Source of the DNA: Stenotrophomonas maltophilia D457
GTDB taxonomy: Bacteria; Pseudomonadota; Gammaproteobacteria; Xanthomonadales; Xanthomonadaceae
Length of the DNA: 64,000 nt
Assembly (NCBI RefSeq): GCF_000284595.1
Contig: NC_017671.1
Location: 2,451,001 to 2,515,000, forward strand
Reading direction: 5' to 3'
Below the pieces are notes generated by a model that was given only the letters and a program-made list of their open reading frames with translations, was not told the origin of the DNA and did not search any database. Shown here piece after piece: positions 25,290 to 34,589 of the stretch. The stretch's first letter is position 1, and the number at the start of each line of letters is the position of its first letter. A program made the position numbers and the translations under genes.

Positions 25290-25375
25290 AACCCCTGCAG
25301 AGGGGGCTGCGGCTGGCCTTGGGCCACCGATGGCCCCTGCTGCAAGGACGAACCCGAAGAATTCCAGGAGTTGCC

Positions 25376-27082
25376 ATGCAAGCTTCCACCGTAGTCATCG
25401 CCGCTGGCGAACGCAGCATCGAGGCCGTTCTTGCCGCCGAAGCGCTGCGCCGCGCCGCACGCCAGCAAAGGGTCGAATTGGCGATCGAAATCCGCAGCAA
25501 TCAGGGCGTGACCGGGGCACTGTCCGACGCGCAGGCTGCCGCCGCAACGCAGCTGCTGCTAGTGGGTGACGGCGAGGCGGACAGCGCCCGCTTCGGCAAT
25601 GCCCAGATCGTGCGCGCCGGCCTCGGTGAAGTGCTGGACGACCCGCTCGCCGTGCTGGCGCAGCTCGCCGCAGCATCGGCACCCCCTTCCAGGGATGACG
25701 CGGGCAAGCGCATCGTCGCCGTCACCTCCTGCCCGACCGGCATCGCCCACACGTTCATGGCGGCCGAAGGCCTGCAGCAGGCGGCCAAGGCACTGGGCCA
25801 CGCGATCCGGGTGGAAACCCAGGGCTCGGTCGGCGCGCAGGATGCGTTGAGCGACGACGAAATCGCCGCCGCCGACCTGGTGCTGATCGCCGCCGACCGC
25901 GAAGTCGATCTGTCGCGCTTTGCTGGCAAACGCCTGTTCAAGAGCGGCACCAAGCCGGCGATCAATGACGGCCAGAACCTGATCCGCAAGGCGCTGGCCG
26001 AGGCTGGCGTGCAGACCGGCACGGTGGCTTCAGGTCGCACCACCGAGAAGGCCAGGGTCACCGGCCCCTACAAGCACCTGATGACCGGCGTGTCGTTCAT
26101 GCTGCCGTTCGTCACTGCCGGCGGCCTGCTGATCGCACTGGCGTTCGCGCTCGGCGGCATCTATGCCTTCGACGATGCACACAAGGGCACGCTGGCCTGG
26201 TCGCTGTTCCAGATCGGCGCCAAGTCCGGCTTCATGCTGATGGTGCCGGCACTGGCCGGCTACATCGCCTACTCCATCGCCGATCGCCCGGGCATCGCCC
26301 CGGGCATGATCGGGGGATTGGTGGCAGTCAACATGGATGCGGGCTTCATCGGCGGCATCCTGGCCGGTTTCATCGCCGGCTACGGCGTGCATTGGATCAA
26401 CCGTGCGCTGCGCCTGCCGCGCAGCCTGGAAGGCCTCAAGCCGGTGCTGATCCTGCCGGTGCTGGGCACGCTGCTGGTCGGCCTGTTGATGATGTATGTA
26501 ATCGGTACGCCGGTGGCTGGGCTGCTGGCCTGGCTGACCGACTGGCTGCGCGGCATGCAAGGCAGCAGCGCGATCCTGCTTGGCCTGCTGCTGGGCGGCA
26601 TGATGGCGGTGGACATGGGCGGACCCGTCAACAAGGCGTCCTACGCCTTCTCTACCGCATTGATTTCCAGCCAGGTCTACACGCCGATGGCGGCGACGAT
26701 GATCGGCGGCATGACGCCGCCGCTGGGTATCGCACTGGCGACATGGCTGTTCAGTAGCCGCTTCACTGCTGAGGAGCGTGGCACGGCCGGTGCCGCTGGC
26801 GTGCTTGGCCTCAGTTTCGTGACCGAAGGCGCGATCCCCTATGCCGCGCGTGATCCGCTGCGCACCATTCCGGCGCTGATCCTTGGTTCTGCCGTGGCCG
26901 GTGCGATCTCGATGGCCGCAGGCGTCGAACTGAAGGTGCCGCATGGCGGCGTGTTCGTGCTGCCGATCCCGAACGCAGTCACCCACCTTGGCATCTACCT
27001 GCTGGCACTCGTGGCCGGCGTGGCCGTCACTGCGGTCGCGCTGCGCGTGCTCAAGAAGCCGGTCACGGCTCCCACCCTGTAA
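25376..27082 (+). CDS. fruA: Fructose PTS permease EIIB'BC
   Basis: A 568-residue inner-membrane permease that takes up fructose as fructose 1-phosphate. The N-terminal IIB' domain (1-100) has no cysteine and so cannot be phosphorylated. The true IIB domain follows with C119 (VTSCPTGIAHTF). The IIC domain (about 220-565) has eight or more membrane helices and ends at LKKPVTAPTL. AGGAG lies five bases before the ATG at 25376. It lies 86 bases after fruK and 13 before the porin. Confidence 0.96.
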   Translation: MQASTVVIAAGERSIEAVLAAEALRRAARQQRVELAIEIRSNQGVTGALSDAQAAAATQLLLVGDGEADSARFGNAQIVRAGLGEVLDDPLAVLAQLAAASAPPSRDDAGKRIVAVTSCPTGIAHTFMAAEGLQQAAKALGHAIRVETQGSVGAQDALSDDEIAAADLVLIAADREVDLSRFAGKRLFKSGTKPAINDGQNLIRKALAEAGVQTGTVASGRTTEKARVTGPYKHLMTGVSFMLPFVTAGGLLIALAFALGGIYAFDDAHKGTLAWSLFQIGAKSGFMLMVPALAGYIAYSIADRPGIAPGMIGGLVAVNMDAGFIGGILAGFIAGYGVHWINRALRLPRSLEGLKPVLILPVLGTLLVGLLMMYVIGTPVAGLLAWLTDWLRGMQGSSAILLGLLLGGMMAVDMGGPVNKASYAFSTALISSQVYTPMAATMIGGMTPPLGIALATWLFSSRFTAEERGTAGAAGVLGLSFVTEGAIPYAARDPLRTIPALILGSAVAGAISMAAGVELKVPHGGVFVLPIPNAVTHLGIYLLALVAGVAVTAVALRVLKKPVTAPTL

Positions 27083-27095
27083 AAGGAACCCGCCC

Positions 27096-28349
27096 ATGAC
27101 CTCCCCTTCCCGCCGCCTGCTGCCGACAGTGATCCTGCTGGCCCTGCCATCACTGGCCGCAGCCGCCGACGCGAGCGACGTCTTCGCTCCGAAGCTCGCC
27201 TACACCGGCGAAGCGGCCGCCACGCTCGACGGTGGCAAGCGCAGCGGCACGGCCTATGCCGGCCAGCTGATGTTCGGTGCCGACGTGGACCTGGACGCGG
27301 CGTTTGGCTGGCGAGGTGCGACGGTCAAGGCCTACGGCATCAACCGCCATGGCACCAATCTCGCCAACAGCAGTACAGGCAACAGCACCTCGGTGCAGGA
27401 AATCTACGGCGGCCAGGGCACGCGCCTGGCCAACCTGACCCTCGAACAGAAGTTCTTCAACGACCGGTTGGTGCTGGAAGCAGGGCGCAGCGTCGCCAAC
27501 ATCCACCACCTGGGTTCGGACCTGTGCCAGTACTTCCAGGGCAACTCGGCCTGTGGCAACCCGACCTACGTATTCCGCACCAGCAGTTTCACCTGGTGGC
27601 CGGTGTCGAGCTGGATGGCCGATGCCACGGCCTGGGTGACGCCCGATGTCTATGTCCGCGTCGGCGCCTACCAGGTTGATCCCAGCCAAGCCGAGGATGG
27701 CCAGCATGGCCTGAAGTGGAATACGAACCAGGCCACCGGCTGGATCGTGCCCTACACGATCGGCTGGCGCAGCCCTGCTTCGGCACGACTGAAAGCCCGC
27801 TACGAACTCGGTGGTTGGCAGGACAACTCGACCTATCGCGATCCGCTGCGCGATGCCAACGGCATTCCCGCGCTGCTCAGTGGCCAGGAGTACGCGACGC
27901 GTCACGGTCGCTCCGGTGCGTTCGCCCGCTTCGAGCAGCAACTCACCAGTGATGGTGCCGGCCGCGGCCTGACCCTTTTCGGTGCGGCGCTCAAGGGCAC
28001 CTCCGGCCAGTTGATCGAGGATCATTTCCTGCAGGCCGGGCTGGTGCAGAAAGGCACGTTCGCCCGGCGGCCGCAGGACAGCATCGCTTTCGTCGTGACC
28101 CAGCAGAAGTACAGCAGCATCGCGCTGGAAGACCTGCGCCTCGCCCGCGCCGCAGCCGGTGGTAGCGGCACCCCGCACGGGAGCCAGGTGATGATGGAGC
28201 TGAGCTATGGCATCCAGCTCACCCCGCAGCTTCGTGTTGCACCGAACCTGCACTACATCGTGCACCCCGACCAGTTCAATGAGCCCGCACGCCAGCACGA
28301 CCTGCCGGATGCGCTGATCGCGGGCATGCGGATCGACTGGAACCTGTAG
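27096..28349 (+). CDS. OprB-family carbohydrate porin
   Basis: A 417-residue outer-membrane beta-barrel. The signal peptide ends near residue 23 (LLALPSLAAAA). Mature features of the OprB group are an early LAYTGEAAATLDGGKRSG, GAYQVDPS, and an HPDQFNEPARQHDLPDALIAGMRIDWNL end. It is the last gene of the fructose operon, 13 bases after fruA, with AAGGA before the ATG. It probably lets fructose cross the outer membrane; other sugars are possible. Confidence 0.92.
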   Translation: MTSPSRRLLPTVILLALPSLAAAADASDVFAPKLAYTGEAAATLDGGKRSGTAYAGQLMFGADVDLDAAFGWRGATVKAYGINRHGTNLANSSTGNSTSVQEIYGGQGTRLANLTLEQKFFNDRLVLEAGRSVANIHHLGSDLCQYFQGNSACGNPTYVFRTSSFTWWPVSSWMADATAWVTPDVYVRVGAYQVDPSQAEDGQHGLKWNTNQATGWIVPYTIGWRSPASARLKARYELGGWQDNSTYRDPLRDANGIPALLSGQEYATRHGRSGAFARFEQQLTSDGAGRGLTLFGAALKGTSGQLIEDHFLQAGLVQKGTFARRPQDSIAFVVTQQKYSSIALEDLRLARAAAGGSGTPHGSQVMMELSYGIQLTPQLRVAPNLHYIVHPDQFNEPARQHDLPDALIAGMRIDWNL

Positions 28350-28462
28350 GAAATGTCAGGTGGTCCTGGGGCGCGGCCCGTGTCAGGCACCGGGTCCACG
28401 GCCGGTCCAGGCGGCGTACCGACCGCCCGGCACCCGGGTGATCGCCTGCCCTGGCCGGGGTT

Positions 28463-29308
28463 TCAGGTGCTGTCCGCCGCCCACGCCAGTTCGAATGTCA
28501 ACGCGAGGCGCTGGCCGGGCTCCAGCCGGTGCGGTGCCAGGGTGTAGCCATCTGGCGGGCCGCTCTGCGGTTCGACACAGGTGGCGTGCGGCGTACCATC
28601 GTAGACCACCCAGTGGTCGTGGTCCGACCTCAGCCGCAGGTGCTGGCCTTCGCGTATCAGCGTGACGTCACCGTCGGCGATGAAGCAGTCATCCCAGGGG
28701 CCGGTGGTGGGCTCCACGCGGGGCAGCGTGGCAATACCTTCCCTGTCCCGCGGATACATCGAGCGAGGACTGAACAGCAGTCGTTCCGGCTTCCGGAACC
28801 AGGGGTGCCAGCCCAGCACCGCCGGCATCGCCTGGCCGCCGGCCTGGACCGAGAGGTCCATCTGCAGGCTGTGAGCCTGCAACTGCAGGTCCAGCACGGC
28901 AGCGCCACCGAAAGGCCAGTAGCCGTCGCTCGGCAGCTCCAGCGACAACCGGGCTGCCGCCGCGTCCAAGCGGTCGATCCGCCAGGGTCGCGAGAAACCC
29001 ACCCCATGGATGGCATGCCCGTCGAAGTTGAGCGGCAGCCGATGCGGCCTGCCGTCAAAATGGAACTGTCCACGGCGGATGCGCCCGGCCCACGGCACCA
29101 TCGGGTAGCAGCCCCACGCGATCGCCGCCGGGCCTGCCTGCTGCGCATCCACCAGCCATTCCACGCCCTGGTAGCGCAGGTGCGCCACGCGCCCGCCCGC
29201 CCCTGCGGCGAACGCAACCTCCAGTTCGCCGCACCTCAGCCAGTGCAGCTCGCCGGCTGGCAGCGGAGCCAGCGCATCATCCACCGGCAGCATCCGCTCA
29301 GGCCCCAT
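28463..29308 (-). CDS. Aldose 1-epimerase family protein
   Basis: A 281-residue galactose mutarotase-like enzyme. The catalytic histidine lies in GHAIHGVGF, a second in LGWHPWF, and the base glutamate in ATCVEPQSGP. It would interconvert alpha and beta anomers of sugars freed by the xylanolytic enzymes. The ATG at 29308 overlaps the GH43 stop by 11 bases but has no clear ribosome site; the ATG at 29293 is an alternative. It is the last gene of the seven-gene operon. Confidence 0.9.
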   Translation of the reverse strand: MGPERMLPVDDALAPLPAGELHWLRCGELEVAFAAGAGGRVAHLRYQGVEWLVDAQQAGPAAIAWGCYPMVPWAGRIRRGQFHFDGRPHRLPLNFDGHAIHGVGFSRPWRIDRLDAAAARLSLELPSDGYWPFGGAAVLDLQLQAHSLQMDLSVQAGGQAMPAVLGWHPWFRKPERLLFSPRSMYPRDREGIATLPRVEPTTGPWDDCFIADGDVTLIREGQHLRLRSDHDHWVVYDGTPHATCVEPQSGPPDGYTLAPHRLEPGQRLALTFELAWAADST

Positions 29309-30344
29309 ACGGGTTGATCGTGCGGATGCTTCCGTCCGGCTCCATGTGCAGCGGCGTGCACTTGGCCGAGCGCAGGTGGGTGATGCCGCCGGACATCAGT
29401 GCATCGTGATAGAACAGGTACCACTGTCCTTCGAACTGGCAGATGGAGTGGTGTGTGGTCCAACCGACCACGGGGGTGAGGATCACGCCAGCGTAGGTGA
29501 ACGGTCCATACGGGCTGTCGCCGATGGCGTAGCACAGCTGGTGGGTGTTGCCAGTGGAGTACGACAGGTAGTAGCGACCCTGGTACCTGTGCAGCCACGG
29601 ACCTTCGAAGAAGCGGCGCGCATGGTCGTCCGCGCGCAGCGGCTGGCCATGCTCATCCAGGATCTGCACTTCGCGGGTGGGTTCGGCCAGCTCGGTCATG
29701 CCGGCATCCAGGCGGCCCACGCGCGGGCCCAGCGCCGGTGCGCTGCCCTCGGGCTCCTCGTGGGCCTCGCTGTACTGGTTGTCACGATACTTCTGCAGCT
29801 GCCCGCCCCATATGCCGCCGAAGTACAGGTAGTGGCTGCCATCCTCGTCTTCGAACACGGCCGGGTCGATCGAGTACGCACCCTTGATCGGCTCCGGCTG
29901 GGGCACGAACGGGCCCTCCGGCCGCGCACCGATCGCCACGCCGATGCGGAACCGGCCCTCGGCATCCTTGGCCGGGAAGTAGAGGTAGTAGCGGCCATCA
30001 CGGCAGGCGGCATCGGGGGCCCACATCTGTTTCCGGGCCCAGGGCACGTCGCGCACATGCAACGCCATGCCGCAATCGACGGCCGTGCCGTCGGGCGTAT
30101 CCATCTTCAGCACATGATAATCCTGCATGCCGAAGTGGCCACCTTCGTCGTCGAATGGCTGGCCGCCGTCGATGTCGTGCGACGGATAGATGTACAGGTG
30201 CCCCTCGAACACATGCGCCGAAGGGTCGGCGGTATAGATGTGGGTCACCAGTGGTTGCGAAATGGCGTGCGCGGTGAGCTGCGCAAGACGGGCTTCGCTG
30301 GCCTGGCCGTCTTCGCCGGCAGAGAGGTCGATCATGGTCGTCAT
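29298..30344 (-). CDS. GH43 family glycoside hydrolase (cytoplasmic)
   Basis: A 348-residue five-bladed propeller enzyme with no signal peptide. The catalytic acids are visible: D40 in IYTADPSAHVF, the pKa-modulating Asp in YSIDPAVFEDEDG, and Glu in FFEGPWLHRYQGRYYL. GH43 enzymes cleave xylose or arabinose residues; activity here is likely beta-xylosidase or arabinofuranosidase on imported oligosaccharides. ATG codons at 30344 and 30335 are both possible. It follows the transporter by seven bases. Confidence 0.92.
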   Translation of the reverse strand: MTTMIDLSAGEDGQASEARLAQLTAHAISQPLVTHIYTADPSAHVFEGHLYIYPSHDIDGGQPFDDEGGHFGMQDYHVLKMDTPDGTAVDCGMALHVRDVPWARKQMWAPDAACRDGRYYLYFPAKDAEGRFRIGVAIGARPEGPFVPQPEPIKGAYSIDPAVFEDEDGSHYLYFGGIWGGQLQKYRDNQYSEAHEEPEGSAPALGPRVGRLDAGMTELAEPTREVQILDEHGQPLRADDHARRFFEGPWLHRYQGRYYLSYSTGNTHQLCYAIGDSPYGPFTYAGVILTPVVGWTTHHSICQFEGQWYLFYHDALMSGGITHLRSAKCTPLHMEPDGSIRTINPYGA

Positions 30345-30351
30345 CTTGGAG

Positions 30352-31836
30352 TTACACGGAGGCGTCGGCGGAACGGCGACGCAGGTGGAGGTCCTGCTCG
30401 ATGCGGGTTTCGGTGCGCTTGTCGATCCTGTAGAAGACCAGCAGCGCCACGGCGAGCAGGAAAGGAAGGGAGCAGTAGACGCTTACGGTCAGGCGGATGC
30501 CCTGCACCACGGCCTCAGGCTGCTGCGCCAGGCCGGCCTGGTAGCCGTAGTGGGCGAGGATCGCGGCGACCAGCGCGCCGCCCACGCTGAGGCCGATCTT
30601 CAGCCCGCACAGCATCGCCGAGAAGATGATCGCGGTTGCCCGCCGATGGTTCTTCCACTCCGAGTAGTCCGCGACGTCGGCGATCATCGCCCACAGCAAC
30701 GGGATGGTGATGCCGTAGCAGAAGCCATGCAGCATGAAGGCGCCGAACGCCACCGCCACCGCCGTGGGTGGAAACAGGTAGAAGGCAAGCAGGAACAGGG
30801 TCGAGACAAACAGGGCGCCACCGAAGACGTCGCGCTTGCCGAAGCGGTCCGCCAACCGTCGCGATGCGCCGATACCCAGGATCATGCAGAGGATGCCGCA
30901 CGCGTTGAACAGGCTGAACGCCGAGGTGGCCGCGTCCTTCGGCCAGGTGAACGCCGCGAAGCCGGCGCTGGCCAGCGCAGCATTCAACGCGCTGACCAGG
31001 CCGTTGAACCCCGAGTTTTCAAGGAAGCCGGCCAGCGCCGCTTCACTCATGTAGTACTGGAAGTAATAGATGTAGGTACCGCCTTTCAATGCCAGGTTGA
31101 TGAACACCAGCACGGTCAGGGCCAGCATCACCTGCCACGGGCGGTTGTGCAGCAGGTCCGACAGGTCCTGCACTATGCCGCCGGTCTGTTCGCGCGTCGG
31201 CACGATGCGTTCGCGGGTGGTGGCGAACGTGATCAGGAAGAACGCCGTGCCGATGATGGCGAATGCGGTCATGACCTGCTCGAAGCCGCGCACCCGGTCG
31301 CCGTCACCCAGGATCAGCACCAGCGGCATCAGCAGCACCTGGATGATGAACTGCGCGATCATCACGGCCACGAAGCGGTAGGCCGAAAGGCTGTTGCGCT
31401 GGGCCATGCTGCCGGTCAGCACGCCGCTCAGCGCCGAGTACGGCAGGTTGTTCGCTGCGTACACGCACACCAGCAGCGCGTAGGTGGCCAGTGCATAGAT
31501 CACCTTTCCGCGCTCGCCCAGGTCCGGCGTGCTGAACGCCAGCAGGGACAGTACGCCAAAGGGAATGGCCGTCCACAGGATCCACGGCCGGAAGCGGCCC
31601 CAACGGGTGGACGTCCGGTCAGCCGCGATGCCGATCAACGGCGTGAACACGAACGCACCCAGCAGGCCCACCACGAAGATGATCGTGGCCGCGGTCGCGG
31701 CCGGCAGGCGGTAGACGTCGGTGTAGAAGAACGCCAGGTAGGTGATCAGGGTCTGGAAGATCAGGTTGGCGGCGAGATCGCCCAGGCTGTAGCCGAGCTT
31801 CTCGCGTACCGATAGCGCGTGTTCAGTGCTTGCCAT
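30352..31836 (-). CDS. GPH-family sugar:cation symporter
   Basis: A 494-residue inner-membrane carrier of the MelB/XynB type with 12 predicted helices. The N-terminal signature is REKLGYSLGDLAANLIFQTLITYLAFFYTDVY, followed by DRTSTRWGRFRPWILW and, in the second half, ADVADYSEWKNHRRATAI. Members import xylosides and other oligosaccharides with Na+ or H+. It lies between a periplasmic GH3 and a cytoplasmic GH43, so it probably imports xylo-oligosaccharides or arabinosides. Confidence 0.94.
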   Translation of the reverse strand: MASTEHALSVREKLGYSLGDLAANLIFQTLITYLAFFYTDVYRLPAATAATIIFVVGLLGAFVFTPLIGIAADRTSTRWGRFRPWILWTAIPFGVLSLLAFSTPDLGERGKVIYALATYALLVCVYAANNLPYSALSGVLTGSMAQRNSLSAYRFVAVMIAQFIIQVLLMPLVLILGDGDRVRGFEQVMTAFAIIGTAFFLITFATTRERIVPTREQTGGIVQDLSDLLHNRPWQVMLALTVLVFINLALKGGTYIYYFQYYMSEAALAGFLENSGFNGLVSALNAALASAGFAAFTWPKDAATSAFSLFNACGILCMILGIGASRRLADRFGKRDVFGGALFVSTLFLLAFYLFPPTAVAVAFGAFMLHGFCYGITIPLLWAMIADVADYSEWKNHRRATAIIFSAMLCGLKIGLSVGGALVAAILAHYGYQAGLAQQPEAVVQGIRLTVSVYCSLPFLLAVALLVFYRIDKRTETRIEQDLHLRRRSADASV

Positions 31837-31895
31837 GCAGCGGACGTCCTGGAAAAGGGATCTGGGCGGAGGGAAATCGATGCCGGCGAGAGCGA

Positions 31896-34589
31896 TCAGT
31901 CATGCGCGGACACCACCGTGAACCTGCCCTGCGCGCGTGCATCGGCACTGGACGCCCCCACCCTGACCTCGTATGCACCGGGCCGCACCTCATACGCGGC
32001 GCGCGCTTCGTCATAGTGGCGCAGGGCCTGCGCTGCCTCCAGGGTGAACGTCACCGTGCGGTGTTCGCCCGGGGCCAGATGGATCCGCTGGAAGCCACGC
32101 AGCTCCTGCACGGCATCGCCGCTGCCAGCGTGCTCGCGCCGCACGTACAGCTGCACCACTTCGTCACCGCTGCGCGTGCCTGCGTTGGTCACATCGACCG
32201 CCACGCCCAGGCGGCCATCGGCGCGGAGGCTGCCTGCATCGAGGCGGAGCGTTCCATAGTCGAACCGCGTGTACGACAGGCCGTGACCGAACGGATAAAG
32301 CGGCGTGCCGCGGAAGTAGCGATAGGTTCGGCCCTCCATGGCGTAGTCGTCGAATGCCGGCAACGCTTCGCTGGCCTTGTAGAACGTCACTGGCAACCGG
32401 CCGGCGGGATTGACGTCGCCGAACAGCGCCTGGCCGACGGCGGTGCCGCCGCGCTGCCCGGGGTACCAGCTCATCAGGATCGCCGGCAGATGCGACTGCG
32501 CCCAGTCCACGGCGATCGCCGAGCCGCCGGTGAGCACCATCACCACCGGCTTGCCGGTAGCGTGCAGGGCCTCCAGCAGGGTGCGCTGCGGCGCGGGCAA
32601 CCGCAGGTCGGTACGGTCGCCACCGGCAAAGCCTGGATAGTTGACCGTCATTTCCTCGCCTTCGACATCGCCGGTAAGGCCACCGACGAACACCACCACA
32701 TCGGCTTCGCGTGCGGCATCGAGCGCTTCATCGAACGGCGCCTTGGCGCCGGGCATGCGCCAGCCCAGGCGCACGCCGGCATCGCGCTCGTCGTCGTAGT
32801 ACTCCAGCGTCAGCGCGTAGGCACGCCCGGCCTGCAGCTCCAGTTCGATGCCCTCGGCATGCAGGCGATCTGTGTTCACCCAGTGATCGATCACGCGCTT
32901 CCCGTCCAGGTACAGGCGGTAGCCATCATCGCCGGCCACCTCCAGCCGGTAGCGGCCGGACACGGGTGGCAGCAGTTGGCCGCTCCAGCGGATGCTGAAG
33001 CGGTCGTTCGGGATCCCCTGCCCCGGTGCCGCTTCGCCGCGTGCCAGCAGGTTGTCGGTCGGCGAGCCGCGGTCCCAGCGGAAGCCGATCTGCGCGTCGG
33101 TACGCACCAGGGACGGCGTACCGGACAGGTCGGGCGTGCGGAAGTACTCGCCACGCAGGCCACGCTCGGGCGAGTCCGCCGAAGGCCGCAGGAAGGTCGG
33201 CTCGATCAACGGCGTGGCACCGGGATCGTCGCGGCCCTCCACCAGGTCCACGCCGCGGGCATAGCGAACCTCGACGCCCTTGGCCGCCTCGCGTATGCCC
33301 TGCAGGATCGTGACCGGCGCGGCCGGTGTGCCGAAGTAGTTGCCGAGCAGCGCCATGGTGTCGTCGGCAGTGGGTCCGACCACGGCAATGCGCTTGATGT
33401 CGCGTGACAGCGGCAGGATGCCGTCGTTCTTCAGCAGCACCAGCGACGCCTGCGCGGCCTTGAGCGCCAGCGCATCATGGGACGGGGCCTGGTTCACCGA
33501 GGCCGGAATGCGCGCCCAGCGCACCCGCTCCGGCGGGTCGAACATGCCCAGGCGCATCCGTGCGGTGAACAGACGGGTCACCGCATCGTCGATCTCCGCT
33601 TCGCTGATCAAACCCTGACGCACGGCTGACGGAAGCGTGGCGTACTCCTGGCCGCATTCCAGCTCGGTGCCATTCCTGACCGCCAGCGCCGCAGCGGCTT
33701 CGCGCGTGGTCACGATATGGTGGTGCTTCCAGATGTCGACGATGGCCCAGCAGTCCGAGACCACGTAGCCCTTGAAGCCCCAGTCGCGTCGCAGCACATC
33801 GCGCAGCAGGAAACGGCTGGCACTGGCGGACTCGCCGTACACGCGGTTGTAGGCGCCCATCACAGCATCGACGTCGCCCTCCTTGACCAGCGCCTCGAAT
33901 GCCGGCAGGTAGGTGTCATACAGGTCGCGCCGGCTGGGCCGTGCATCGAAGTGATGGCGGTCGGCCTCCGGCCCGCTGTGCACGGCCAGATGCTTGGCGG
34001 TGGCGTCCAGCTTGCGGTAGACGGGGTCGTCGCCCTGCAGGCCACGTACGAAGGCCACGCCCATGCGCGCGGTGAGGTACGGGTCCTCGCCATAGGTTTC
34101 CTGTCCGCGGCCCCAGCGCGGGTCGCGGAAGATGTTGACGTTCGGCGACCAGAAGGTCAGCCCCTGGTAACGGCCGTGCGCGCCTTGGCGGAGGAACTGG
34201 TGGTGCTTTGCGCGGGCCTCATCGCTGATCGTCGTGGCCACCTGCCCCATCAACGGCACATCGAAGGTCGCGGCCAGGCCGATCGCCTGCGGAAAGACCG
34301 TGGCCTGCCCTGCCCGTGCCACGCCATGCAGTCCCTCATTCCACCAGTCGTAGGCGGGCACACCCAGGCGTTCGATTGCCGGCGCGGCGTTCTGCATCTG
34401 CGCGGCTTTCTCATCCAGCGTCATCTGCGCGACGAGTGAGGCAGCCCGTTGCTCGAAGCTGGCCGAAACGTCCAGCCAGGGCCGCGGCGCGGCTGCGGAT
34501 GCGGCCGCCGCGATGCAGGTCAGAACGAACACAGTGAGCCCGCGGCGCAATGTGCGGCGACGGGCGTTGGACGACAGCGACAGCCTCAT
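31896..34589 (-). CDS. Exported GH3 beta-xylosidase/glucosidase with PA14 insert
   Basis: An 897-residue enzyme. A signal peptide ends near residue 33 (LTCIAAAASAAA). The GH3 N-terminal domain has the nucleophile D279 (YVVSDCWA) and substrate-binding KHLAVHSGPEADRHHFDA. The GH3 C-terminal domain is interrupted at about 465-600 by a PA14 module (RGEYFRTPDLSG...VAGDDGYRLYLDGKRVIDHW). A fibronectin III-like end follows. The GHSG-type motif resembles beta-xylosidases. It overlaps the upstream GH43 by four bases; GGAG is seven bases before the ATG. It should act in the periplasm. Confidence 0.94.
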   Translation of the reverse strand: MRLSLSSNARRRTLRRGLTVFVLTCIAAAASAAAPRPWLDVSASFEQRAASLVAQMTLDEKAAQMQNAAPAIERLGVPAYDWWNEGLHGVARAGQATVFPQAIGLAATFDVPLMGQVATTISDEARAKHHQFLRQGAHGRYQGLTFWSPNVNIFRDPRWGRGQETYGEDPYLTARMGVAFVRGLQGDDPVYRKLDATAKHLAVHSGPEADRHHFDARPSRRDLYDTYLPAFEALVKEGDVDAVMGAYNRVYGESASASRFLLRDVLRRDWGFKGYVVSDCWAIVDIWKHHHIVTTREAAAALAVRNGTELECGQEYATLPSAVRQGLISEAEIDDAVTRLFTARMRLGMFDPPERVRWARIPASVNQAPSHDALALKAAQASLVLLKNDGILPLSRDIKRIAVVGPTADDTMALLGNYFGTPAAPVTILQGIREAAKGVEVRYARGVDLVEGRDDPGATPLIEPTFLRPSADSPERGLRGEYFRTPDLSGTPSLVRTDAQIGFRWDRGSPTDNLLARGEAAPGQGIPNDRFSIRWSGQLLPPVSGRYRLEVAGDDGYRLYLDGKRVIDHWVNTDRLHAEGIELELQAGRAYALTLEYYDDERDAGVRLGWRMPGAKAPFDEALDAAREADVVVFVGGLTGDVEGEEMTVNYPGFAGGDRTDLRLPAPQRTLLEALHATGKPVVMVLTGGSAIAVDWAQSHLPAILMSWYPGQRGGTAVGQALFGDVNPAGRLPVTFYKASEALPAFDDYAMEGRTYRYFRGTPLYPFGHGLSYTRFDYGTLRLDAGSLRADGRLGVAVDVTNAGTRSGDEVVQLYVRREHAGSGDAVQELRGFQRIHLAPGEHRTVTFTLEAAQALRHYDEARAAYEVRPGAYEVRVGASSADARAQGRFTVVSAHD